A stretch of 64,000 nt of DNA from Komagataeibacter xylinus (GTDB lineage: Bacteria > Pseudomonadota > Alphaproteobacteria > Acetobacterales > Acetobacteraceae), in assembly GCF_009834365.1 (NCBI RefSeq), contig NZ_CP041348.1, positions 802,501 to 866,500 of the forward strand, given 5' to 3'. Positions 1 to 8,105 of the stretch are shown here, one piece after another. Both the position numbers and the translations under genes were made by a program. How positions within the stretch are numbered: position 1 is the stretch's first letter; the number at the start of each line of letters is the position of its first letter. The notes below the pieces were generated by a model. The model was not told the origin of the DNA and ran no database searches. It saw only the letters and a program-made list of their open reading frames with translations.

Positions 1-488
1 AGCACGTCGGAATCGACCTTGTCACCCACCACGATTCCCAGTTTTTCGGTAATGCCGGCCTGCAGTTCCAGGGTGGCGCGCACGGGGCCATGGCTGCTGA
101 TACGGGCCAGGCTGAGCGGCACGGCATTCTCGACAATGGAGGAGATGCGGTTATCCGCCCCGATAAAGACGATATCGAGCGAGGCCTTGGTGTTCTCCAT
201 CCACATGTCGCTCTGGCGCGGATAGGACCATACGAAGATCATTCCGGCATCAGCCGGCACGGAAGGGCGAAACATTTCACCCACCTGCTGCTCACGCGGG
301 GTCATGGCCTTTTCCACCGTGAACACATGTTTTGTGCCATCGGCGGTGGTGATGGTGAGCGGCACAGTGGGCAGCGGGGCCTGCGCGTGGGTAGGTTCAC
401 CCGTTTCCTCCGCCGCCATGGCGGGAACGGACACTGCGGCCATGCATGCGGCCAGGGCCAGCCACCGGCCCGCCTTGAAGGACATCAT
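1..488 (-). CDS. DUF192 family exported protein (3' end outside window)
   Basis: The frame is open from ATG at 488 to the left edge with no stop, so the C-terminus is missing; 162 residues are visible. The N-terminus is a Sec signal peptide (MMSFKAGRWLALAACMAAVS, cleavage expected after AMA). The body carries the DUF192 pattern: GEMFR, then GMIFVW, then MWMENT and LDIVFI. DUF192 proteins are small exported proteins of unknown function. A GGAG lies about 12 bases before the double ATG (488 or 485). It follows the MBL-fold hydrolase on the same strand with a gap of about 36 bases, so the two may be co-transcribed. Family assignment is confident; function is not known. Confidence 0.85.
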   Translation of the reverse strand, partial: MMSFKAGRWLALAACMAAVSVPAMAAEETGEPTHAQAPLPTVPLTITTADGTKHVFTVEKAMTPREQQVGEMFRPSVPADAGMIFVWSYPRQSDMWMENTKASLDIVFIGADNRISSIVENAVPLSLARISSHGPVRATLELQAGITEKLGIVVGDKVDSDV

Positions 489-524
489 AAGCAAATACTC
501 TCCTGCACCCTTTAAATTTATCCG

Positions 525-1184
525 TCAGGCCAGGAAAGGATTGCCCTTCCGCTCCGCGCCGATTGTCGTTGCGGGACCATGACCGGGCAGGATCGTGACA
601 TCATCATCCAATGTAAGCAATTCCCGCCCGATCGCATCAATCAACTGCGCGTGGTCGCCATAGGGGAAATCGGTCCGCCCCACGCCACCCTTGAACAGGG
701 TATCGCCAACAAAGGCGAAGCGGGCAGCGGAATCATAAAACACGACATGGCCGGGCGTATGGCCAGGCACATGACGCACTTCAAAGCTGTGGCCCAGAGC
801 CTCAAGCTTTTCGCCATGCTGCACAAAACGGTCGGGCTTTACATTCTCCAGCCCGGTCAGGCCAAACAGGGCAGCCTGCTGCACAATGGTTTCAAGCAGG
901 GGCGCATCCGCCTTCTCCGGCCCCAGCACCGGCACGGGGGTACCCTGCCGGGCCGAGAGTTCGCGCCGCAGGGCATCGGCCCCGCCTGCGTGGTCAAGAT
1001 GGCCGTGCGTGAGCCAGATGGCATCAACCGTCAGGGCCTTGTCCGTCAGGGCGGCCATGATGCGGGGCACGTCCCCGCCCGGATCGACCACGACCGCATG
1101 ATGCGTATCGGGGTTCCACAGGATGGAGCAGTTCTGCCCGAATGCGGTCACGGGCACGACTTCGAGTGACAGGGGTGCTGGCAT
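525..1184 (-). CDS. MBL-fold metallo-hydrolase (glyoxalase II-like)
   Basis: A 219-residue metallo-beta-lactamase-fold protein. The metal-binding motif THGHLDH lies near residue 60, followed by HVPGHTPGH and GDTLFKGGVGRTDF, the arrangement found in hydroxyacylglutathione hydrolase-like and persulfide dioxygenase-like proteins. Length fits the short YcbL/GloB2-type subfamily, which lacks the C-terminal glutathione-binding domain of true GloB. It is therefore likely a cytosolic thioester or related hydrolase; substrate not determined. I prefer ATG 1184 (MPAPLSLEVV) over ATG 1205, because family similarity begins just after it. It sits downstream of a hairpin terminator and upstream of the DUF192 gene. 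Confidence 0.85.
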   Translation of the reverse strand: MPAPLSLEVVPVTAFGQNCSILWNPDTHHAVVVDPGGDVPRIMAALTDKALTVDAIWLTHGHLDHAGGADALRRELSARQGTPVPVLGPEKADAPLLETIVQQAALFGLTGLENVKPDRFVQHGEKLEALGHSFEVRHVPGHTPGHVVFYDSAARFAFVGDTLFKGGVGRTDFPYGDHAQLIDAIGRELLTLDDDVTILPGHGPATTIGAERKGNPFLA

Positions 1185-1201
1185 GATAAAAAGCCCTACA
1201 A

Positions 1202-1235
1202 ACAAAAAATGCGCCCCACGTTACCGCGGGGCGCA
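1202..1235 (-). terminator. Rho-independent terminator for the host-attachment-like gene
   Basis: An inverted repeat TGCGCCCC (1210-1217) / GGGGCGCA (1228-1235) with a 10-base loop. On the minus strand it is followed directly by TTTTTTGTT. It lies between the stop of the gene ending at 1260 and the start of the MBL hydrolase, so it separates these two transcripts. Confidence 0.8.
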
Positions 1236-1259
1236 CCGTTACTGAACCATGGCTGCGGC

Positions 1260-1640
1260 TCAGCGCTCCTTGGCGAGCGGCCAGCCGGTGGCCGGAATAT
1301 CGAAATGCGGGGCCAGCTTATTGTCCGGCGTGTTGGTCAGGTCATGCTCGAGCACCTTCACCACCAGCGGGCGGGCTTCCACGTCCAGATGCTCGCGGAT
1401 CTGGTGCATCACCTCACCGGGGGCCGCCAGCGCAAGACCCGGCGCTTCCTTCGCGCGGACGGCCTTGTTCAGGAACTCGGCAATCACCTTGCCATAGGCA
1501 CCGTTGCGCGGGGCGTCCATGCCCTTGGCGTCGTCGCTCTTGAGGTGAGTGAAGGTGGCCAGGCCGTGTTCGCCGTGCTTGAGAATGCGGGCGTGAATGC
1601 TATCGGCCACAACATACCAGACCGGATCGACATAGCTCAT
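1260..1640 (-). CDS. Host-attachment-protein family (PF10116-like)
   Basis: A 126-residue protein starting MSYVDPVWYVVADSIHARIL, followed by GEHGLATFTHL and, near the end, HFDIPATGWPL. The order VVADSxxARI at the N-terminus and a basic C-terminal half resembles the family annotated as 'protein required for attachment to host cells', often about 140 residues. No signal peptide or membrane segment is visible, so the name should not be read as proof of surface location. ATG 1640 has GGAG 8 bases upstream. It is divergent from xdhC and ends at a good terminator, so it is probably monocistronic. Confidence 0.6.
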   Translation of the reverse strand: MSYVDPVWYVVADSIHARILKHGEHGLATFTHLKSDDAKGMDAPRNGAYGKVIAEFLNKAVRAKEAPGLALAAPGEVMHQIREHLDVEARPLVVKVLEHDLTNTPDNKLAPHFDIPATGWPLAKER

Positions 1641-1769
1641 ATAAAATACTCCATTTATGTATCAGGCCATCCTGTGGTGGCCCGCGTGTTGTTACACTAC
1701 ATGGGGTGTTCGGGCATGCATGTCCAGCGGGTGACAGGCGCGCATACGTGCTGATAAAGTAAAGCTGCC

Positions 1770-2855
1770 ATGACAAAGCTTTCCTCTACGCCCGATCCGC
1801 TGGATCTCCTGATCGAATGGGCCCGGGCCGGACTGCCCTGCGCCCTTGCCACCGTTACCTCGACCTGGGGCAGTTCTCCCCGGCCTGCAGGCAGCATGAT
1901 GGCCGTGTGCGAGAATGGTCGCATTGAAGGCTCGGTCAGCGGCGGCTGCGTGGAAGGCGCGGTCATAGAAGAAGCCACGACCGTCATGCGCACCGGCAGG
2001 CCCGCGCCCCTGTCCTATGGCGTATCGAGCGATGATGCCTGGGCGGTGGGGCTGGCCTGTGGCGGGCTGCTTGATGTGTATGTGGCCGCCATCAGTACCC
2101 CCACCCACCCGCAGGGCACGCTGCCGCTGGAAATGCTGGAAACCGTAGCCGAAAAGCGCCGCGCCCGCGTGCCCGTAATCATGGCGACCGAGTTTGCCAC
2201 CGGCGCGTGCCGCCTGCTGTATGACACTACCCCTGCCACCCCCGCCACATCCACGGACCCTGAAGCCCGGCTGGTCGCCCGCGCGCGCGAAGTTTTTGAA
2301 ACTGGTCGCAGCCTGAGGCTGGAAGATGAAGCGGGGCAGGCCACGTGGTTCCTGCATCTGGTGCCCATGCCGCCGCGCCTGCTGGTGGTGGGGGCGGTGC
2401 ATATTGCGCAGGTGCTGGCCCCCATGGCGCAGAGCACCGGCTTCTCGGTCACGGTCATTGACCCGCGCACGCAACTGGCCACGCCAGAGCGCTTTCCCGG
2501 CATTACGCTGGATACCGACTGGCCGGATGAAGCCCTTGAGCGATTGGGCATCGATAACCAGACCGCCATCGTCACCCTGACGCATGATGCCAAGCTTGAT
2601 GATCCGACGCTGCAATACGCCCTGGGCAGCGAGGCTTTCTATATAGGCGCGCTGGGCTCGCGCAAAACGCAGGCCTCACGCGTGGCCCGACTGCATGAGA
2701 GCGGCTTTGCCGCGGATCAGATCGCGCGCATTCACGGCCCCGTAGGGCTTGCCATTGGCGCGGTAGGGGCAGCGGAAATCGCGCTCTCGATCCTGGCCGA
2801 GATCGTGGCCGTGCGGCACAATAAGCCATTGGGGCGGATATCGGGCTGGGCGTGA
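1770..2855 (+). CDS. XdhC family protein (molybdenum cofactor insertion/sulfuration)
   Basis: A 361-residue protein with both XdhC halves. The N-terminal XdhC/CoxI domain shows WGSSPRPAGSMM and GSVSGGCVEGAV; the C-terminal Rossmann domain begins RLLVVGAVHIAQVLAP and ends with HGPVGLAIGAVGAAEIALSI. XdhC proteins bind molybdenum cofactor and help insert its sulfurated form into xanthine-dehydrogenase-type enzymes. The GTGA overlap with the next gene, a MobA-like nucleotidyltransferase, indicates translational coupling and a joint role in maturing a molybdo-enzyme. No large molybdo-enzyme subunit is encoded in the window, so the client enzyme lies elsewhere. Confidence 0.92.
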   Translation: MTKLSSTPDPLDLLIEWARAGLPCALATVTSTWGSSPRPAGSMMAVCENGRIEGSVSGGCVEGAVIEEATTVMRTGRPAPLSYGVSSDDAWAVGLACGGLLDVYVAAISTPTHPQGTLPLEMLETVAEKRRARVPVIMATEFATGACRLLYDTTPATPATSTDPEARLVARAREVFETGRSLRLEDEAGQATWFLHLVPMPPRLLVVGAVHIAQVLAPMAQSTGFSVTVIDPRTQLATPERFPGITLDTDWPDEALERLGIDNQTAIVTLTHDAKLDDPTLQYALGSEAFYIGALGSRKTQASRVARLHESGFAADQIARIHGPVGLAIGAVGAAEIALSILAEIVAVRHNKPLGRISGWA

Positions 2856-3490
2856 CAGCAGCACCCGGGCGCATCGCCGCCATCGTGCTGGCGGGGGGTA
2901 CCTCAAGCCGCACAGCACCCGCGCACAAGCTGCTTGCCCCGGATGCCACCGGCCTGCCCATGATTGCCCGCACCCTGCGCGCGGCCACGGCCAGCCGGGC
3001 AGACCCGGTCATGGTTGTGCTTGGCCACCGGGAGGCCGAGATCCGGCAGGCGGCATTACAGGGGCCGCAACCGGAGCGGCCGCCCCATTTCATCATCGCA
3101 ACCGACCATGCCCATGGCCTGTCACGCACGCTGGCGGCAGGCATGCACGCCATTACTGGCGACCCCACCATAACAGGCGCGCTGATCTGCCTCGGTGACA
3201 TGCCGCTGGTCGGCACGGAATTGCTCGACCGCATGATGGCCACATTTCATGCCCATCCCGGCTGCCCCGGCGTGCTGGCCGTACATGAAGGCAGACGCGG
3301 CAATCCGGTGCTGTGGAGCCGCACTCTTTTCCCCGCCCTGATGGCGGGCCAGGGCGATAGGGGAGCCCGCCACCTGCTGGCGCAGCATGCCCCAGCCATG
3401 CCCCGCGTGGCGGCAGGTGAGGAAATTGCGGCGGATTTTGATACCCCGGCGCGACTGGCTGAATTCAGGCGCCTTTTCGGGGGGAGTTGA
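2852..3490 (+). CDS. MobA/MocA-like NTP transferase (molybdopterin cytidylyltransferase-like)
   Basis: A 212-residue NTP_transf_3-type protein. The nucleotide-binding loop AAIVLAGGTSSR is at residues 9-20, followed by HKLL, GDMPLVG near residue 115 and RGNPVLWSR, as in MocA/MobA proteins that transfer CMP or GMP to molybdopterin. The start is GTG 2852, overlapping the xdhC stop by 4 bases. Pairing with XdhC favours the MocA role, making the molybdopterin cytosine dinucleotide used by xanthine-dehydrogenase-family enzymes. CTP versus GTP preference cannot be read with certainty by eye. Confidence 0.85.
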   Translation: MTAAPGRIAAIVLAGGTSSRTAPAHKLLAPDATGLPMIARTLRAATASRADPVMVVLGHREAEIRQAALQGPQPERPPHFIIATDHAHGLSRTLAAGMHAITGDPTITGALICLGDMPLVGTELLDRMMATFHAHPGCPGVLAVHEGRRGNPVLWSRTLFPALMAGQGDRGARHLLAQHAPAMPRVAAGEEIAADFDTPARLAEFRRLFGGS

Positions 3491-3570
3491 CCTCAGCCCG
3501 GCCCGGCGCGAAGAGGAAAGGCAGCGCATGTGGCACGCCGCATGCCAACCAACCAACCAGGATCCATAAC

Positions 3571-3921
3571 ATGAGCAAGATCATTCGCACCGAGCCCAAC
3601 CCCATCCTGTCCAAGGTGGTGGAGTATCATGGCTTCCTGTTCACGCAGGGATTCGTGGCGCGCGACCTGTCCGCCGACGTCACGGCCCAGACCAAGGACG
3701 TGCTGGCCCAGATTGACGAGGCGCTGGAACTGCATGGCACCGACAACACCCGCCTGCTGCAGGCCCAGATCTGGCTGAAGGACATCAATGACCGTGACGC
3801 GCTGAATGCCGTGTGGGGCCCCTGGCTGCCCAAGGGCGGCGCACCGGCCCGCGCCTGTGTCGAGGCCAAGATGGCGCACCCGGACGTGCTGGTCGAAATC
3901 ATGATCATCGCCACCAAATAA
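3571..3921 (+). CDS. RidA family protein (enamine/imine deaminase type)
   Basis: A 116-residue RidA/YjgF-fold protein. The C-terminal signature PARACVEAKM followed by VLVEIMIIA includes the arginine that binds the substrate carboxylate in deaminating RidA proteins, so activity on 2-aminoacrylate-type enamines is plausible. ATG 3571 is preferred over an upstream in-frame start at 3487: it has AGGA just upstream and gives the usual family length. It lies 80 bases after the MobA-like gene and may be in the same transcript. A second, more divergent RidA homologue is at 40016-40483. Confidence 0.9.
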   Translation: MSKIIRTEPNPILSKVVEYHGFLFTQGFVARDLSADVTAQTKDVLAQIDEALELHGTDNTRLLQAQIWLKDINDRDALNAVWGPWLPKGGAPARACVEAKMAHPDVLVEIMIIATK

Positions 3922-4242
3922 GACCTCGGGGCAGCGGGAAAGGTGCCTGTGAAACATGTCACATTTTTGCAACTTTCCCGCTTTCCCAGAATCATTCTAC
4001 TTCTGTTCTCCTCGCTGAAATCCTTGGAATAAGCGACGGTAAATCAGGGCATAAACAGTCCGAATAAAGAATATATTCCTATTTTTTTGATCTGATCGTG
4101 TTTTTGGGGGAAATATGCAATGTTGCTCTTCATCCTCCACAGCGCAGGCTTGTCAGACTTGCAATGGGCTTGCTACTCGATGAACGCGATGTGAGCGGAT
4201 CATTTTGAGAATCACCCGGATGCGGTGGAGAGATTGCGAAAA
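3922..4242. other. Intergenic region, ridA to CHAP amidase
   Basis: 321 bases without a gene, A+T-rich in its second half. It holds a 10-base inverted repeat AGCGGGAAAG (3933-3942) / CTTTCCCGCT (3973-3982), and inside its 30-base loop a CRP-type site (3948-3963). The inverted repeat may also terminate ridA, although the loop is long and no clear T-run follows. The promoter of the CHAP gene is presumably here; I did not see an unambiguous -35/-10 pair. Confidence 0.5.
3948..3963. promoter_or_regulatory. CRP-type binding site
   Basis: TGTGA-AACATG-TCACA, an exact match to the TGTGA-N6-TCACA pattern recognised by CRP-family regulators. It lies about 280 bases upstream of the CHAP amidase start and 27 bases after the ridA stop. 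Which gene it controls, if any, is inferred from position only. Confidence 0.4.
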
Positions 4243-5004
4243 ATGCGGATCAGAAACATGAAGCGTGGCGTCCTGCTTTCCGTCCTTACGGCCACTTTCG
4301 GATTCATGTTTGCTGAACAGGGTCAGGCCCGTGCCGTACGGCATGTCAGCCATGTGCACCCGACCGCTGCGCATACCACCACCTCTCCCCATGCCACGGT
4401 GCGCCATGCTGCCTATCATGGCACCCATACCTATGAGCGCGGGCATGTCATCCAGTGCGTGGCGTTTGCCAAGGCGGCATCCGATGTCGAGATTCGCGGC
4501 AACGCGGTAGACTGGTGGTATAACGCTGCAGGCCGTTACGCCCGCGGCAACGCACCGGAGGAGGGCAGCGTGCTCAACTTCCGTGGCACGCGCCGCATGC
4601 CGCTTGGCCACGTGGCCGTGGTGCGTCAGGTGGTCAATAACCGCACCATCGTCATTGACCAGTCGCACTGGGGCCAGCGCGGCATCAGCCGCGATGTGCC
4701 GGTTATCGATGTTTCCCCCAACAATGACTGGTCCGCCGTGCGCGTGGCGCTTAACAGCCGCAACGGCGCATTCGGCAGCATTTACCCCACCTACGGCTTC
4801 ATCTACGCCCGGCCTGACACTACCTCGCACATGATGCTGAGCACCTACCAGAAGGCCATGCATAATCCTGCCGTCATGGCGCAGGCACACAGCACCACCC
4901 GCCGCAACAGCACGGAAGTGGCGGAAGCGCCCGAGGGCATTGCAGGGCGTGGCTCCTCATCCCTCGCCTATTCGGATGACGCGCCCAACCGTTCGCTGCG
5001 CTAA
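4243..5004 (+). CDS. Secreted CHAP-domain amidase/endopeptidase
   Basis: A 253-residue exported protein. The N-terminal signal peptide includes MKRGVLLSVLTATFGFMF and likely ends at GQARA. The CHAP (NlpC/P60-like) domain spans about residues 65-190: the nucleophile is in HVIQCVAFAK, the histidine in GHVAVVRQV, and a polar third residue probably follows in IDQSHWG. CHAP enzymes cleave peptidoglycan cross-links, so a cell-wall remodelling role in the periplasm is expected. Possible starts are GTG 4225, ATG 4243 and ATG 4258; 4243 has GGAG upstream. The His-rich segment after the signal peptide (residues 30-60) is low complexity. No lytic partner is nearby. Confidence 0.85.
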   Translation: MRIRNMKRGVLLSVLTATFGFMFAEQGQARAVRHVSHVHPTAAHTTTSPHATVRHAAYHGTHTYERGHVIQCVAFAKAASDVEIRGNAVDWWYNAAGRYARGNAPEEGSVLNFRGTRRMPLGHVAVVRQVVNNRTIVIDQSHWGQRGISRDVPVIDVSPNNDWSAVRVALNSRNGAFGSIYPTYGFIYARPDTTSHMMLSTYQKAMHNPAVMAQAHSTTRRNSTEVAEAPEGIAGRGSSSLAYSDDAPNRSLR

Positions 5005-5035
5005 AAAGCCCACGCGGCACCAGGCCTGTCCCCAG

Positions 5036-5073
5036 AAAGTTTTTGGTGAAGCTTTTTAAAAAAAAGCGGTGCC
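5036..5073. repeat. Two-hairpin intergenic repeat, copy 1 (partial)
   Basis: Only the terminal repeat AAAGTTTTTGGTG and the AAGCTTTTT hairpin half are intact, followed by a remnant GCGGTGCC. Located between the convergent ends of the CHAP gene and rlmH. Confidence 0.8.
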
Positions 5074-5119
5074 TCAGGTCATGTACGCCATTTCTTCATG
5101 ACGACCATACAGGCAGCCT

Positions 5120-5581
5120 TCAGTCAGGGCGCCCCGCACGATGATAGGGATGCCCGGCTGAAATGGCGCGGGCACGATAAAGCTGCTCGGCCAGCATGCC
5201 ACGCACGAGCATGTGCGGCCATGTCATCTTGCCAAGCGAGAGCGTATGGTCGGCACGCTGCACAACAGGGCCATCGAGCCCTTCCGCCCCACCAATGACA
5301 AAACACAGCGGCCTTGGTGTCTCGATCCACTGTTCAACCGCGCGGGAGAAGGCCACGCTGTCGTAGGTGCGGCCACCTTCATCCATGGCGACGACAATGG
5401 CGCGATCGGGCAGGGCTGACAGGATCGCCTGCCCTTCCCTGCGTTTGATCTCGTTGGGCGCACCGCGCCCTTCGGGCAGTTCAACCAACTTGATGCGAGG
5501 CGAAAGCCGGGTGGCGTAACGCTCGAACAGGTCGCGCTCCACCCGGTCCTTCATGCGGCCCACGGCAATCAGGTGAAACAA
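5120..5581 (-). CDS. rlmH: 23S rRNA (pseudouridine-1915-N3)-methyltransferase RlmH
   Basis: 153 residues, the normal length for this SPOUT-class enzyme. It has the family start MFHLIAVGRMKD, the central ERYATRLSP, and the SAM-binding trefoil-knot region CFVIGGAEGLDG, LSLGKMTWPHML and EQLYRA. RlmH methylates pseudouridine 1915 in helix 69 of 23S rRNA on 70S ribosomes. It follows rsfS by only 3 bases in a minus-strand operon (proA-nadD-rsfS-rlmH), a common alphaproteobacterial order. Confidence 0.97.
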   Translation of the reverse strand: MFHLIAVGRMKDRVERDLFERYATRLSPRIKLVELPEGRGAPNEIKRREGQAILSALPDRAIVVAMDEGGRTYDSVAFSRAVEQWIETPRPLCFVIGGAEGLDGPVVQRADHTLSLGKMTWPHMLVRGMLAEQLYRARAISAGHPYHRAGRPD

Positions 5582-5584
5582 GGC

Positions 5585-6226
5585 TTACGCCACCGGGCCT
5601 GCGGGCGCCTCCGGCGGCACGTCGAGGTCATCGCCCCACATACGCTCCAGCCCATAAAGCGCACGGGCTTCAGCCTTGAACAGATGCACCACGATATCGC
5701 CTGCATCAAGCAGCACCCAGTCGGAGCCGGTTGCCCCTTCCGTGCGCACGCGCTTGAGCCCGGCCTCGCCAAGCTTGCGGTCGATATGCGCGGCCATGGC
5801 AGCAATCTGCCGGTCGGCAAGGCCGGTGGCGATCACCATGCGGTCAGCAAAGGAGGCGCGGCCTGTCAGATCGATCACCACGATATCCTCAGCCTTGTCA
5901 TCTTCAAGACTGGTGGTGATGATCTCCAGAAACTGCTCCACGCGCGGGTCAGGCTCACGCGTTTCAGCAGGGGTTGGGCCTGCCACGGCAGCCTTCTTGC
6001 GCGGCGTGCCCGGCACCTGCACGGCACTGCCCAGTGAACCCGTGACGGCACGCGGCGCGGCATGGGGGCTGCCGGTACGGCGCTTGGCGCCACTCTCGGC
6101 TATAGGCTTTCTGGTTATGGCTGTTACTCCCGTCGGCGGCCATGCGCGGCCTGCGATGCACGTATTTCTGTAGCTGATATAGCGTTCTGCGGCGCGGGAA
6201 GAAAGACCCATGCGGGCGGCATGCAT
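5585..6226 (-). CDS. rsfS: Ribosomal silencing factor RsfS (Iojap)
   Basis: The Iojap domain fills the C-terminal 110 residues: EQFLEIITTSLEDDKAEDIV, then FADRMVIATG, DWVLLDAGDIVVHLF and LYGLERMWGD. RsfS binds ribosomal protein L14 and blocks subunit joining in starvation. The start is uncertain. ATG 6226 makes the gene overlap nadD by 103 bases and adds a long basic Ala/Pro-rich leader; the only other plausible in-frame start that avoids nadD is GTG 6022, giving about 145 residues. Neither has a strong ribosome-binding site. Family assignment is secure; the N-terminal 68 residues may not be translated. Confidence 0.9.
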   Translation of the reverse strand: MHAARMGLSSRAAERYISYRNTCIAGRAWPPTGVTAITRKPIAESGAKRRTGSPHAAPRAVTGSLGSAVQVPGTPRKKAAVAGPTPAETREPDPRVEQFLEIITTSLEDDKAEDIVVIDLTGRASFADRMVIATGLADRQIAAMAAHIDRKLGEAGLKRVRTEGATGSDWVLLDAGDIVVHLFKAEARALYGLERMWGDDLDVPPEAPAGPVA

Positions 6227-6768
6227 GTTGCCAGCGTTCCCGCCCTGCGCGCAGGCAGCCGCCAGCGCGCAAGCCTGCGGGCAATCTGGCCGTGCAATGC
6301 GGCAGGATTATAGCCAGGGCGCGGCAATACGGCGAAGGGGGTCATACGCACGATATCGCGCCACCGTCGCCACCGGTTCATCTGCGCCAGCCCATCCGCC
6401 CCCATCAGCCAGACGAAATGCACCTGCGGAAAAAGCTGCCGGAGCCGCGCCAGCGTATCGACCGTATAGCGGGTGCCAATGCGGCTTTCGATATCGGTGG
6501 CCACCAGCCGCCTGCCCGAAACACCATCAATGCGCGCCCGCACCCCTGCCAGCCGCTGCGCCAGGGGAGCCATGCCCGCCACCGGCTTGAGCGGATTGCC
6601 CGGCGAGACAAGGAACCATACCTGATCCAGCCCCAGTTGCCGCAACGCCCGGCAGGCAAGCTGCACATGGCCTTCATGCATCGGGTTGAACGAGCCACCG
6701 AGCAGGCCCACGCGCATGCGCCGCCCGTCCCCATGGGTCGGGATTACAGGCGCCATGCCACCGCGCAC
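6124..6768 (-). CDS. nadD: Nicotinate-nucleotide adenylyltransferase NadD
   Basis: About 210 residues with the nucleotidyltransferase motif MRVGLLGGSFNPMHEGH near the N-terminus, VWFLVSPGNPLK, WLMGADGLAQM, and the C-terminal SATEIRAS motif. NadD makes deamido-NAD from nicotinate mononucleotide and ATP. GTG 6768 opens the frame, but ATG 6756 or ATG 6717 (MRVGLLGG) are also possible. It lies 7 bases after proA and overlaps rsfS if the long rsfS start is used. Glutamine-dependent NAD synthetase, the next enzyme, is encoded at 31274-33334. Confidence 0.95.
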   Translation of the reverse strand: MRGGMAPVIPTHGDGRRMRVGLLGGSFNPMHEGHVQLACRALRQLGLDQVWFLVSPGNPLKPVAGMAPLAQRLAGVRARIDGVSGRRLVATDIESRIGTRYTVDTLARLRQLFPQVHFVWLMGADGLAQMNRWRRWRDIVRMTPFAVLPRPGYNPAALHGQIARRLARWRLPARRAGTLATCMPPAWVFLPAPQNAISATEIRASQAAHGRRRE

Positions 6769-6775
6769 GGCCAGA

Positions 6776-8059
6776 TCAGGGCCGGACCTGCCCCGTGCCG
6801 ATCACCTCGTAGCGGAAGGTGGTGAGTTGCTCGAGCCCGACCGGACCACGGGCATGGAACCGCCCGGTGGCAATGCCGATCTCGGCCCCGAAGCCGAACT
6901 CGCCGCCATCACAGAACTGGGTGGAGGCATTCCACATCACCACCGCGCTATCCGTGCCGTTGAGGAAGGTGGTGGCCGCCTGCGCATCTTCCGTCACGAT
7001 GGCTTCGGTATGGGCGCTGCCATAACGGGCGATATGGGCCAGCGCATCCTCGACGCCATCCACCACGCCCACCGAGAGCACGGCATCAAGCCATTCGGTG
7101 GCGAAATCCGCATCGGTAGCGGCAGGCAGGTCGGGAATGATTGCACGCGCGCGCTCATCGGCGCGGAAGGTGCAGCCACGGGTGGCCAGATCCTCGATCA
7201 GGCCGGGCAGGATCTTTGGCGCAATGGCCTGATCCACCAGCAGGGTCTCGGTGGCGCCACAGATGCCGGGACGGCGCAGCTTGGCGTTGAGCACGATGCG
7301 CCGCGCCATTTCCAGATCAGCCGCCGCATGCACATAGGTGTGGCAAAGCCCTTCGGCATGGGCCAGCACCGGCACGCGGGCCTCGGCACACACGCGCTCG
7401 ACAAGCGACTTGCCGCCACGCGGAATGATGAGGTCGATCAGCCCGGCGGCACCGAGCATGGAGGCCACATGAGCACGATCGGCATCGGGGGGGATCTGCA
7501 CGCATTCAACCGGCAGGCTGGCAGCCGCAAGCCCCGCCTGCATGGCCGTATGAATCACGCGCGCGCTGTTCAGGCTGTCTGACCCGCCGCGCAGGATCAC
7601 GGCATTGCCGGACTTGATGCACAGCGCCGCCGCATCGGCCCCCACATTGGGGCGGCTTTCATAAATCATGCCAATCACGCCCACGGGCGTGGCCACCCGG
7701 CGGATGCGCAGCCCGTTGGGCCGGTCCCACTCCGCCATGATGTGACCCACGGGGTCCGGCAGGGCGGCAATCTGTTCAAGCCCCTGCGCCATGGCCTCGA
7801 CCCGCTCGGGGTTGAGCGTCAGCCGGTCGCGGAATGAAGCCGCCCCGGTAAACGCCGCCACGTCACGCGCATTGGCCGCGAGCAGTTCCGGCTGGGCCGC
7901 GCGCAGGGCTGCGGCGGCGGCGGTCAAGGCCTTGTTGCGGGTTTCTGTCGTGCTGCGGGCCAGCACGCGGGCCGCCGTGCGGGCGGCGAGCGCCATGGTG
8001 CGGATCACGCCCGGCTGCGGTGCGTCGGCCCGCGCGGGGGTTGCAACAGCCTGGTCCAT
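6776..8059 (-). CDS. proA: Glutamate-5-semialdehyde dehydrogenase ProA
   Basis: 427 residues, the normal length. Typical gamma-glutamyl phosphate reductase motifs are seen: [34 protein letters not shown], and the catalytic cysteine in [11 protein letters not shown]. It reduces gamma-glutamyl phosphate to glutamate semialdehyde in proline synthesis. proC, the last step of the pathway, is at 18437-19273. A short hairpin (8088-8104) lies between ychF and proA. It heads the proA-nadD-rsfS-rlmH cluster. Confidence 0.97.
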   Translation of the reverse strand: MDQAVATPARADAPQPGVIRTMALAARTAARVLARSTTETRNKALTAAAAALRAAQPELLAANARDVAAFTGAASFRDRLTLNPERVEAMAQGLEQIAALPDPVGHIMAEWDRPNGLRIRRVATPVGVIGMIYESRPNVGADAAALCIKSGNAVILRGGSDSLNSARVIHTAMQAGLAAASLPVECVQIPPDADRAHVASMLGAAGLIDLIIPRGGKSLVERVCAEARVPVLAHAEGLCHTYVHAAADLEMARRIVLNAKLRRPGICGATETLLVDQAIAPKILPGLIEDLATRGCTFRADERARAIIPDLPAATDADFATEWLDAVLSVGVVDGVEDALAHIARYGSAHTEAIVTEDAQAATTFLNGTDSAVVMWNASTQFCDGGEFGFGAEIGIATGRFHARGPVGLEQLTTFRYEVIGTGQVRP

Positions 8060-8105
8060 GATCCGTAACTCCCTGATCTATCCCTGAACGGGCACCGTGC
8101 CCGTA

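Noticed and set aside
8088-8104. ACGGGCA-CCG-TGCCCGT hairpin after ychF as a terminator
   Set aside because: It lacks a T-run on either strand and lies in a tight cluster, so I do not call it as a separate feature.
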